Position numbers and translations under genes: made by a program
In this document: in pieces, positions 1 through 11,004 of the stretch
Layout of the letters: each line of letters starts with the position of its first letter
Position numbering within the stretch: position 1 is the first letter of the stretch
Notes under the pieces: model-generated
The model's database searches: none
Seen by the model: the letters and a program-made list of their open reading frames with translations, nothing else
What the model was told of the DNA's origin: nothing
Assembly (NCBI RefSeq): GCF_051020955.1
Contig: NW_027476096.1
Location: forward strand, 2,852,001-2,916,000
Direction of reading: 5' to 3'
DNA: 64,000 nucleotides
From: Megalopta genalis
Taxonomy: Eukaryota; Arthropoda; Insecta; Hymenoptera; Halictidae

Positions 1-150
1 ACATGATTTAGCTTCAACTGCATGCGAAACAAACGAGTTGGCTTCAAATCCATGCGATACACATGATTTAGCTTCAAATCAATGCGAAGTAGAAGGCTGA
101 ACTTCGTATCCGTTCGAAACATATGGTTTAGCTTCAAATACTTGTGATAT
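1..150 (+). repeat. Representative 150-bp higher-order repeat (units A-B-C-D-E)
   Basis: A is 1-30, B 31-60, C 61-90, D 91-120 and E 121-150; the next A starts at 151. B and D share their last 20 bases in consensus form, which gives a ready site for misaligned exchange between them. A carries gcatgc, many D units carry ttcgaa, and nearly every unit carries agct. Restriction enzymes cutting these sites should therefore give 150-bp and 30-bp ladders. Four of the five units have the CpG-containing tgcgaa near the 3' end; E has tgtgat there instead. Confidence 0.95.
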
Positions 151-1149
151 GCTTGATTTAGCTTCAACAGCCTGCGAAACATACGAGTCAGCTTCAAACC
201 CATGAGGAACACATGATTTAGCTTCGAATCACTGCGAAGTAGAAGGCTTAGATTCAAATCCATGGGAATCAAATGGTTTAGCTTCAAATACTTGTGATAT
301 ACATGATTCAGTTTCAATTGCATGCGAAACAAACGAGTCAGCTTCAAATCCATGCGAAACACATTATTTAGCTTCAAATCAATGCGAAGTAGAAGGGTTA
401 TCTTCGAATCCATGTGAAACACATGATTTCGCTTCAAATCAAAGCGAAGTAGAAGGGTCATCTTCGAATCCATGCGAAACAAATGATTTAGCTTCAAACA
501 CTTGTGATATACATGACATAGCTTCAACGGCATGCGAAACAATCGAGTTAGATTCAAATCCGTGCGAAACACATGATTTAGCTTCAAATCAATGCGAAGT
601 AGAAGGCTTTGCTTCAAATCCGTGCGAATCAAATGTTTTAGCTTCAAATTCTCGTGATATACATGATTTAGCTTCAACTGCGTGCGTAACAAACGAGTTA
701 GCTTCAAATCCAAGCGAAACACATTATTAAGATTCAAATCAATGCGAAGTAGAAGGATTATCTTCGAATCCATGCGAAACACATGATTTAGCTTCAAACA
801 CCTGTGAAATACATGATTTAGCTTCAACTGCATGCGAAACAAACGAGTTAGCTTCAAATCCATGCGATAGACATGATTTAGCTTCTACTGCATGCGAAAA
901 AATCGAGTTAGCTTCAAATCCAAGCGAAACACTTTATTTAGATTCAAATCAATGCGAAGTAGAAGGCTTATCTTCAAATACAAGCGAAACACATGATTTA
1001 GCTTCAAATCAATGCGAAGTAGAAGGCTTAGTTTCAAATCCATGCGAAACACATGGTTTAGCTTAATATTCATGCGAAACAAATGGATTAGCTACAAATA
1101 CTTGTGATATACATCATTTAGGTTCAACTCCATGCGAAATAAACGAGCT

Positions 1150-1300
1150 ATCTTCAAATCCAGCGAAAAACACGATTTAACTTCAAATCAACGTGAAGTA
1201 GAAGGCTTAGCTTCAAATCCACGCGAAACGAAAGATTTAGCTTCTAATACTTGCCAATGTAAGTGATATAGGTCCAAATGCTGGCGAAACAGACGAGTTA
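1150..1300 (+). repeat. Divergent unit cluster, copy 1
   Basis: Several consecutive units depart from consensus: a one-base-short junction (ccagcgaaaaacacg), aacgtgaagtagaagg, gaaacgaaagatttag, cttgccaatgtaagtgatat, and ctggcgaaacagacgag. Two compensating one-base changes restore the register. The cluster recurs at 3459-3609 as part of the 2309-bp duplication and in related form at 38185-38320. Confidence 0.8.
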
Positions 1301-2309
1301 CCATCAGATGCATGTGAAACACATGATCTAGTTTCAAATCAATGCGAAGTAGAAGGCTGAACTTCGTATCCGTTCGAAACATATGGTTTAGCTTCAAATA
1401 CTTGGGATATACTTGATTTAGCTTCTCCAGCCTGCGAAACAAACGAGTCAGATTCAAATCCATGCGAAACACATGATTTAGCTTCAAATCAATGCGAAGT
1501 AGAAGGCTTAGCTTCAAATCCATGGGAATCAAATGGTTTAGCTTCAAATACTTGTGATATACATGATTTAGCTTCAACTGCATGCGAAACAAACGAGTTA
1601 GCTTCAAATCCATCGAAAAACATGATTTAGCTTCAAATCTATGCGAAGTAGAAGGCTTATCTTCGAATCCATGCGAAACAAATGGTTCAGCTTCAAATAC
1701 TTGTGATATACATGATTCAGTTTCAATTGCATGCTAAACAAACGAGTTAGCATCAAATCCATGCGAAACACATTATTTAGCTTCAAATCAATGCGAAGTA
1801 GAAGGGTTATCTTCGAATCCATGCGAAACAAGTGGTTTAGCTTTAAATACTTGTGATATACGTGATTTTGCTTCAAATGCAGGCGAATCAAACGAGTTAG
1901 CTTCAAATCGATGCGTAACACATGATTTCGCTTCAAATCAAAGCGAAGTAGAAGGGTCATCTTCGAATCCATGCGAAACAAATGATTTAGCTTCAAACAC
2001 TTGTGATATACATGATTTAGCTTCAACGGCATGCGAAACAATCGAGTTAGATTCAAATCCGTGCGAAACACATGATTTAGCTTCAAATCAATGCGAAGTA
2101 GAAGGCTCTGCTTCAAATCCGTGCGAATCAAATGTTTTAGCTTCAAATTCTCGTGATATACATGATTTAGATTCAACTGCGTGCGTAACAAACGAGTTAG
2201 CTTCAAATCCAAGCGAAACACATTATTAAGATTCAAATCAATGCGAAGTAGAAGGCTTATCTTCGAATCCATGCGAAACAAATGGTTTAGCTTCAAACAC
2301 CTGTGATAT

Positions 2310-4618
2310 ACATGATTTAGCTTCAACTGCATGCGAAACAAACGAGTTGGCTTCAAATCCATGCGATACACATGATTTAGCTTCAAATCAATGCGAAGTA
2401 GAAGGCTGAACTTCGTATCCGTTCGAAACATATGGTTTAGCTTCAAATACTTGTGATATACTTGATTTAGCTTCACCAGCCTGCGAAACATACGAGTCAG
2501 CTTCAAACCCATGAGGAACACATGATTTAGCTTCGAATCACTGCGAAGTAGAAGGCTTAGATTCAAATCCATGGGAATCAAGTGGTTTAGCTTCAAATAC
2601 TTGTGATATACATGATTCAGTTTCAATTGCATGCGAAACAAACGAGTCAGCTTCAAATCCATGCGAAACACATTATTTAGCTTCAAATCAATGCGAAGTA
2701 GAAGGGTTATCTTCGAATCCATGTGAAACACATGATTTCGCTTCAAATCAAAGCGAAGTAGAAGGGTCATCTTCGAATCCATGCGAAACAAATGATTTAG
2801 CTTCAAACACTTGTGATATACATGACATAGCTTCAACGGCATGCGAAACAATCGAGTTAGATTCAAATCCGTGCGAAACACATGATTTAGCTTCAAATCA
2901 ATGCGAAGTAGAAGGCTTTGCTTCAAATCCGTGCGAATCAAATGTTTTAGCTTCAAATTCTCGTGATATACATGATTTAGCTTCAACTGCGTGCGTAACA
3001 AACGAGTTAGCTTCAAATCCAAGCGAAACACATTATTAAGATTCAAATCAATGCGAAGTAGAAGGATTATCTTCGAATCCATGCGAAACACATGATTTAG
3101 CTTCAAACACCTGTGAAATACATGATTTAGCTTCAACTGCATGCGAAACAAACGAGTTAGCTTCAAATCCATGCGATAGACATGATTTAGCTTCTACTGC
3201 ATGCGAAAAAATCGAGTTAGCTTCAAATCCAAGCGAAACACTTTATTTAGATTCAAATCAATGCGAAGTAGAAGGCTTATCTTCAAATACAAGCGAAACA
3301 CATGATTTAGCTTCAAATCAATGCGAAGTAGAAGGCTTAGTTTCAAATCCATGCGAAACACATGGTTTAGCTTAATATTCATGCGAAACAAATGGATTAG
3401 CTACAAATACTTGTGATATACATCATTTAGGTTCAACTCCATGCGAAATAAACGAGCTATCTTCAAATCCAGCGAAAAACACGATTTAACTTCAAATCAA
3501 CGTGAAGTAGAAGGCTTAGCTTCAAATCCACGCGAAACGAAAGATTTAGCTTCTAATACTTGCCAATGTAAGTGATATAGGTCCAAATGCTGGCGAAACA
3601 GACGAGTTACCATCAGATGCATGTGAAACACATGATCTAGTTTCAAATCAATGCGAAGTAGAAGGCTGAACTTCGTATCGGTTCGAAACATATGGTTTAG
3701 CTTCAAATACTTGGGATATACTTGATTTAGCTTCTCCAGCCTGCGAAACAAACGAGTCAGATTCAAATCCATGCGAAACACATGATTTAGCTTCAAATCA
3801 ATGCGAAGTAGAAGGCTTAGCTTCAAATCCATGGGAATCAAATGGTTTAGCTTCAAATACTTGTGATATACATGATTTAGCTTCAACTGCATGCGAAACA
3901 AACGAGTTAGCTTCAAATCCATCGAAAAACATGATTTAGCTTCAAATCTATGCGAAGTAGAAGGCTTATCTTCGAATCCATGCGAAACAAATGGTTCAGC
4001 TTCAAATACTTGTGATATACATGATTCAGTTTCAATTGCATGCTAAACAAACGAGTTAGCATCAAATCCATGCGAAACACATTATTTAGCTTCAAATCAA
4101 TGCGAAGTAGAAGGGTTATCTTCGAATCCATGCGAAACAAGTGGTTTAGCTTTAAATACTTGTGATATACGTGATTTTGCTTCAAATGCAGGCGAATCAA
4201 ACGAGTTAGCTTCAAATCGATGCGTAACACATGATTTCGCTTCAAATCAAAGCGAAGTAGAAGGGTCATCTTCGAATCCATGCGAAACAAATGATTTAGC
4301 TTCAAACACTTGTGATATACATGATTTAGCTTCAACGGCATGCGAAACAATCGAGTTAGATTCAAATCCGTGCGAAACACATGATTTAGCTTCAAATCAA
4401 TGCGAAGTAGAAGGCTCTGCTTCAAATCCGTGCGAATCAAATGTTTTAGCTTCAAATTCTCGTGATATACATGATTTAGATTCAACTGCGTGCGTAACAA
4501 ACGAGTTAGCTTCAAATCCAAGCGAAACACATTATTAAGATTCAAATCAATGCGAAGTAGAAGGCTTATCTTCGAATCCATGCGAAACAAATGGTTTAGC
4601 TTCAAACACCTGTGATAT
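2310..4618 (+). repeat. 2309-bp higher-order repeat, copy 2
   Basis: Second tandem copy of 1-2309, differing at only a handful of bases over 2.3 kb. Both copies carry the same internal irregularities: the short cycle C-D-C-D, the shortened unit cluster near 3470-3610, and the rare unit acatggtttagcttaatatt at about 3360. This points to one recent duplication event, not independent evolution. Confidence 0.93.
3459..3609 (+). repeat. Divergent unit cluster, copy 2
   Basis: Copy of the 1150-1300 cluster inside the second 2309-bp repeat, with the same one-base-short junction and the same gaaacgaaagatttag and cttgccaatgtaagtgatat variants. Confidence 0.8.
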
Positions 4619-4760
4619 ACATGATTTAGCTTCAACTGCATGCGAAACAAACGAGTTGGCTTCAAATCCATGCGATACACATGATTTAGCTTCAAATCAA
4701 TGCGAAGTAGAAGGCTGAACTTCGTATCCGTTCGAAACATATGGTTTAGCTTCAAATACT
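4619..4760 (+). repeat. Truncated third copy of the 2309-bp repeat, with a mosaic junction
   Basis: From 4619 the sequence restarts the 2309-bp copy (it carries acgagttggc and the D variant cttcgtatccgttcgaaa). By about 4770 it instead matches the part of the copy that begins near 1381 or 3690 (tgggatatacttg, then ttctccagcc). Both places in the parent copy contain the same D variant, so the switch falls inside a stretch they share. This is the trace expected of unequal exchange. Confidence 0.82.
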
Positions 4761-5452
4761 TGGGATATACTTGATTTAGCTTCTCCAGCCTGCGAAACAA
4801 ACGAGTTAGCTTAAAATCCAAGCGAAACACATGATTTAGCTTCAAATCAATGCGAAGTAGAAGGGTTATCTTCGAATCCATGCAAAACAAATGGTTTAGC
4901 TTCAAACAAATTGTGATATACATGATTTTGCTTCAACTGCATGCGAAACAAACGAGTTAGCCTTAAATCCATGCGAAACACATGATTTAGCTCCAAATCA
5001 ATGCGAAGTAGAAGGCATAGCTTCAAATCCATGAGAAACAAATGGTTTAGCTTCAAATACTTGTGATATACATGATTTAGCTTCAACTGCATGCGAAACA
5101 AACGAGTTAGCTTCAAATCCATGCGAAACACATGATTTAGCTTCAAATCAAAGCGAATTAGTAGGGTTATCTACGAATTCTTGCGAAAGAAATGGTTTAG
5201 CTTCAAATAACAGTGATATACATGATTTAGCTTCAACTGCGTGCGAAACAAACGAGTTAGCTTCAAATCCAAGCCAATCAAACGGATTAGCTTGAAATAA
5301 TTGTGATATACATGGTTTAGATTCAACTGCATGCGAAACATAAGAGTTAGCTACAAATCCATGCGAAACACATGATTTAGCTTCGAATCACTGCGAAGTG
5401 GAAGGCTGATCTTCGAATCCATAGGAAACAAATGGTTTAGCTTCAAATACTT

Positions 5453-6160
5453 GTGAAATACTTGATTTTTGCTTCAACTGCATGCGAAACAAACAAGTTA
5501 GCTTCAAATCTATGCGAAACAAATGATTTAGCTTCAAATCAATGCGAAGTAGAAGGCTTTGCTTCAAATCCGTGCGAATCAAATGTTTTAGCTTCAAATT
5601 CTCGTGATATACATGATTTAGCTTCAACTGCGTGCGTAACAAACGAGTTAGCTTCAAATCCAAGCGAAAAACATGATTTAGCTTCAAATAAATGCGAAGT
5701 AGAAGGCTTATCTTCGAACCCATGCGAAACAAATCGTTTAGTTTCAAACACTTGTTTTATACATGATTTCGCTTCAACAGCATGCGAAACAAACGTGTTA
5801 GCTTCAAATCCATGCGGAAAACATGATTTAGCTTCAATTCAATGCGAAGTAGAAGGCTTATCTTCGAATCCATGCGAAACAAATGGTTTAACTTCAAATA
5901 CTTGTGATATACATGATATAGCTTCAAGAGCATGCCTAACAAACGAGTTAACTTCAAATCCATTCGAAACACATGGTTTAGATTCAAATCGATGCGAAGT
6001 AGAAGGCTTATCTACGAATCCATGCGAAACAAATGGTTTAGCTGCAAATGCTTGTGATATACATGATTCAGCATCAACTGCATGCGAAACAAACGAGTTA
6101 GCTTCAAATCCATGCGAAACACATGATTTAGCTTCAAATCAATGCGAAGTGGAAGACTGA
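5453..6160 (+). other. Longest plus-strand open frame (235 codons), judged non-coding
   Basis: This is the open plus frame of the satellite, read as 10-residue repeats of the form xxLASNPCEx with one Cys per repeat. The first codon is GTG at 5453 and the run contains no ATG, because the consensus plus frame has no Met codon. It begins where an extra base near 5469 restores the frame and ends at a TGA in a D unit variant. There are no non-repeat flanks, introns or regulatory signals. Listed so that it is not mistaken for a gene. Confidence 0.75.
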
Positions 6161-7011
6161 TCTCTGAATCAATGCGAACCAAATGGTTTAGCTTCAAATC
6201 AATGCGAAGTAGAATGCTGTGTTTCAAATCCATGCGAATCAAATGTTTTAGCTTCAAATACTTGTGATATACATGATTTAGCTTCAACTGCATGCGATAT
6301 AAACGAGATAGCTTCAAATACATGCGAAACACATGATTTAGCATCAAATCAATGCGAAGTAGGAGGCTTATCTTCAAATCCATGCGAAACAAACCGTTTA
6401 GCTTCAAATACTTGTGATATTCATGATTTAACTCAACTGCATGTGAAACAAACGAGTTAGCTTAAAATCCAAGCGAAACACATGATTTAGCTTCAAATCA
6501 ATGCGAAGTAGAAGGGTTATCTTCGAATCCATGCGATACAAATGGTTTAGCTTCAAACACTTGTGATATACATGATTTAGCTTCAACTGCATGCGAAACA
6601 AACGAGTTAGCTTCAAATCCATGCGAAACACATGATTTAGCTTCAATTTAATGCGAAGTAGAAGGCTTAGCTTCAAATCCATACGAAACACATGATTTAG
6701 CTTCAATTTAATGCAAAGTAGAAGGCTTAGCTTCAAATCCATGCGAAACCCATGATTTAGCTTCAAATCAATGCGAACTAGAAGGGTTATCATCAAATCC
6801 GTGCGAATCAAATGGTTTAGATTCAAATACTTGTGATATACATGATTTAGCTTCAACTGCATGCGAAACAACGAGTTAGCTTTAAATCAATGCGAAACCC
6901 ATGATTTAGCTTCAAATCAATGCGAACTAGAAGAGTTATCATCAAATCCGTGCGAATCAAATGGTTTAGATTCAAATACTTGTGATATACATGATTTAGC
7001 TTCAACTGCAT

Positions 7012-7969
7012 GCGAAACAACGAGTTAGCTTTAAATCCATGCGAAACACATGATTTAGCTTCAAATCAATGCGAAGTAGGAGGCTTATATTCAAAACCAT
7101 GCAAAACAAATGGTTTAGCTTCAAATAATTGATATATACGTGATTTAGCTTCAACTGCATGCGATATGAACGAGTTAGCTTCAAATACATGCGAAACACA
7201 TGATTTAGCATCAAATCAATGCGAAGTAGGAGGCTTATCTTCAAATCCATGCGAAACAAACCGTTTAGCTTCAAATACTTGTGATATTCATGATTTAACT
7301 CAACTGCATGTGAAACAAATGAGTTAGCTTAAAATCCAAGCGAAACACTTGATTTAGCTTCAAATCAATGCGAAGTAGAAGGGTTATCTTCGAATCCATG
7401 CGAAACAAATGGTTTAGCTTCAAACACTTGTGATATACATGATTTAGCTTCAACTGCATGCGAAACAAACGAGTTAGCGTCAAATCCATGCGAAACACAT
7501 GATTTAACTTCAAATCAATGCAAAGTAGAAGGATTATCATCGAATCCATGCAAAACAAATGGTTTAGCTTCAAACAATTGTGATATACATGATTTAGCTT
7601 CAGCTGCATGCGAAACAAACGAGTTAGCTTCAAATCCATGCGAAACACATGATTTAGCTTCAAATCAATGCGAAGTAGAAGGATTATCTTCGAATCCATG
7701 CAAAACAAATGGTTTAGCTTCAAACAAATTGTGATATACATGATTTTGCTTCAACTGCATGCGAAACAAACGAGTTAGCCTTAAATCCATGCGAAACACA
7801 TGATTTAGCTCCAAATCAATGCGAAGTAGAAGGCATAGCTTCAAATCCGTGAGAAACAAATGGTTTAGCTTCAAATACTTGTGATATACATGATTTAGCT
7901 TCAACTGCATGCGAAACAAACGAGTTAGCTTCAAATCCATGCGAAACACATGATTTAGCTTCAAATCAA
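7012..7969 (+). repeat. Donor-type segment shared with the 17.1-18.1 kb bridge
   Basis: This stretch recurs at 17123-18080 (offset 10111). Both share ccatgcaaaacaaatgg, the altered unit aattgatatatacgtgattt, the missing base in taactcaactgc and the extra base in aaacaaattgtgat. The match stops near 7969, where aaagcgaattagtaggg here is replaced by aatgcgaagtatagggc in the other copy. Confidence 0.85.
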
Positions 7970-8430
7970 AGCGAATTAGTAGGGTTATCTACGAATTCTT
8001 TCGAAAGAAATGGTTTAGCTTCAAATACCAGTGATATACATGATTTAGCTTCTACTGCATGCGAAAAAATCGAGTTAGCTTCAAATCCAAGCGAAACACG
8101 TGATTTAGACTCAAATCAATTCGAAGTAGAAGGCTTTGCTTCAAATCCATGCGAAACACATGATTTCGCTTCAAATCAAAGCGAAGTAGAAGGGTTATCT
8201 TCGAATCCATGCGAAACAAATGATTTAGCTGCAAACACTTTTGATATACATGATTTAGCTTCAACTGCATGCGAAACAAACGAGTTAGCTTTTAATCCAT
8301 GCGAAACACATGATTTAGCTCCAAATCAATGCGAAGTAGAAGGCTTTGCTTCAAATCCGTGCGTATCAACTGGTTTAGCTACAAATTCTCGTGATAAACA
8401 TGATTTAGCTTCAACTGCGTGCGAAACAAA

Positions 8431-8610
8431 CGAGTTAGCTTCAAATCCAAGCCAATCAAACGGATTAGCTTGAAATAATTGTGATATACATGGTTTAGAT
8501 TCAACTGCATGCGAAACAAACGAGTTAGCTTCAAATCCAAGCCAATCAAACGGATTAGCTTGAAATAATTGTGATATACATGGTTTAGATTCAACTGCAT
8601 GCGAAACATA
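8431..8610 (+). repeat. 90-bp tandem duplication (three 30-mers)
   Basis: Bases 8431-8520 and 8521-8610 match at 89 of 90 positions; the difference is in gcgaaacaaa versus gcgaaacata at the end. The duplicated piece contains the unusual units aagccaatcaaacggatt and tgaaataattgtgatat. Around 5258-5350 the same piece occurs once and ends in cataagagttag like the second copy here, so the single-copy state is probably older. Confidence 0.9.
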
Positions 8611-11004
8611 AGAGTTAGCTACAAATCCATGCGAAACACATGATTTAGCTTCAAATCAATGCGAAGTGGAAGACTGATCTCTGAATCAATGCGAACCAAA
8701 TGGTTTAGCTTCAAATCAATGCGAAGTAGAATGCTGTGTTTCAAATCCATGCGAATCAAATGTTTTAGCTTCAAATACTTGTGATATACATGATTTAGCT
8801 TCAACTGCATGCGATATAAACGAGATAGCTTCAAATACATGCGAAACACATGATTTAGCATCAAATCAATGCGAAGTAGGAGGCTTATCTTCAAATCCAT
8901 GCGAAACAAACCGTTTAGCTTCAAATACTTGTGATATTCATGATTTAACTCAACTGCATGTGAAACAAACGAGTTAACTTCAAATCCATGCGAAACACAT
9001 GATTTAGCTTCAAATCAATGCGAAGTAGGAGGCTTATCTTCAAATCCATGCGAAACAAACCGTTTAGCTTCAAATACTTGTGATATTCATGATTTAACTC
9101 AACTGCATGTGAAACAAACGAGTTAGCTTAAAATCCAAGCGAAACACTTGATTTAGCTTCAAATCAATGCGAAGTAGAAGGGTTATCTTCGAATCCATGC
9201 GAAACAAATGGTTTAGCTTCAAACACTTGTGATATACATGATTTAGCTTCAACTGCATGCGAAACAAACGAGTTAGCGTCAAATCCATGCAAAACACATG
9301 ATTTAACTTCAAATCAATGCAAAGTAGAAGGATTATCTTCGAATCCATGCAAAACAAATGGTTTAGCTTCAAACAATTGTGATATACATGATTTAGCTTC
9401 AGCTGCATGCGAAACAAACGAGTTAGCTTCAAATCCATGCGAAACACATGATTTAGCTTCAAATCAATGCGAAGTAGAAGGATTATCTTCGAATCCATGC
9501 AAAACAAATGGTTTAGCTTCAAACAAATTGTGATATACATGATTTTGCTTCAACTGCATGCGAAACAAACGAGTTAGCCTTAAATCCATGCGAAACACAT
9601 GATTTAGCTCCAAATCAATGCGAAGTAGAAGGCATAGCTTCAAATCCATGAGAAACAAATGGTTTAGCTTCAAATACTTGTGATATACATGATTTAGCTT
9701 CAACTGCATGCGAAACAAACGAGTTAGCTTCAAATCCATGCGAAACACATGATTTAGCTTCAAATCAATGCGAAGTATAGGGCTTATCTTCAAATCCATG
9801 CGAAACAAATCGTTTAGCTTCAAATACTTGTGATATACATTATTTAACTTCAACTGCATGTGATACAAACGAGTTAGCTTCAAATCCATGCGAAAAACAT
9901 GATTTAAATTCAAATCAATGCGAACTAGAAGGGTTATCATCAAATCCGTGCGAATCAAATGGTTTTGCTTCAAATACTTGTGATATACTTGATTTAGCTT
10001 CAACAGCATGCGAAACAAACGAGTTAGCATCAAATCCATGCGAAACACATGATTTAGCTTCAAATCAATGCGAAGTATAGGGCTTATCATCAAATCCATG
10101 CGAAACATATCGTTTAGCTTCAAATACCTGAGATATACATGATTTAACTTCAACTGCATGTGATACAAATGAGTTAGCTTAAAATCCAAGCGGAACACAT
10201 GATTTAGCTTCAAATCAATGCGAAGTAGAATGCTGAGTTTCAAATCCATGCGAAACACGTGATTCATCTTCAAATCAATACGAAGTAGAAGGCTTAGCTT
10301 CAAATCCATGCGAATCAAACGGTTTAGCTTCAAATACTAGTGATATACTTGATTTAGATTCAAGTGCGTGCGAAACAAACGAGTTAGCTTCAAAATCCCA
10401 GCGAAATACATGATTTATCTTCAAATCAATGCGAGGTAGAAGGCTTAGCTTCAAATCCATGCGAATCAAACGGTTTAGGTTCAAATACTTGTGATATACA
10501 TGATTTAGCTACAACAGCATGCGAAACAAACGAGTTAGCTTCAAATACATGCGAAACACATGATTTAGCTCCAAATCAATGCGAAGTAGAAGGCATAGCT
10601 ACAAATCCATGTGAATCAAATGGTTTATATTCAAATACTTGTGATACGCATGACTTAGCTTCAACTGCATGCGAAACAAACGAGATAGCTTCAAATCCAT
10701 GGGAAACACATGATTTAGCTTCAAATCAATGCGAACTAGAAGGGTTATCATCAAATCCGTGCGCATCAAATGGTTTAGCTTCAAAAACTTGTGGTAAACA
10801 TGATTTAGCTTCAACAGCATGCGAAACAAACGAATTAGCTTCAAATACATGCGAAACACATGATTTAGCTTCAAATCAAAGCGAAGTAGAAAGGTTATCT
10901 TCGAATCCATGCGAAACAAATCGATTAGCATCAAATACTTGTGATATACATGATTAAAACTTCAACTGCATGTGATACAAACGAGTTAGCTTAAAATCCA
11001 TGCG

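Larger units (their letters stand above)
1..2309 (+). repeat. 2309-bp higher-order repeat, copy 1
   Basis: Bases 1-2309 recur at 2310-4618 at an offset of 2309 bp, which is 77 thirty-mers less one base. The lost base reflects one-base indels inside the copy, such as near 1612 where tccatcgaaaaacatg is one base short. Differences I could see between the copies are few: 151 g versus 2460 a, 167 a versus 2476 c, 273 a versus 2582 g, and 1371 c versus 3680 g. The copy boundary is arbitrary because the window begins inside the array. Confidence 0.93.
4761..9000 (+). repeat. Mixed 30/150-bp units between large higher-order repeats
   Basis: Ordinary A-E units without one dominant long period. Pieces are shared with other regions: about 4850-5150 matches 7668-7968 (offset about 2818), about 6120-6450 matches 8640-8970, and 7012-7969 matches 17123-18080. 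One-base indels are common here: an extra base in aaacaaattgtgat near 4910 and 7730, an extra t near 5469, and a missing base in taactcaactgc near 6433, 7290, 8950 and 9097. No non-satellite sequence was found. Confidence 0.85.

Noticed and set aside
391..480. CENP-B box in D units (cttcgaatccatgcgaaa resembles a TTCG...CGGG motif)
   Set aside because: The canonical core is TTCG, four bases, A, two bases, CGGG. In D units the A position is C, the second CpG is one base too far away, and it is followed by AA instead of GG.
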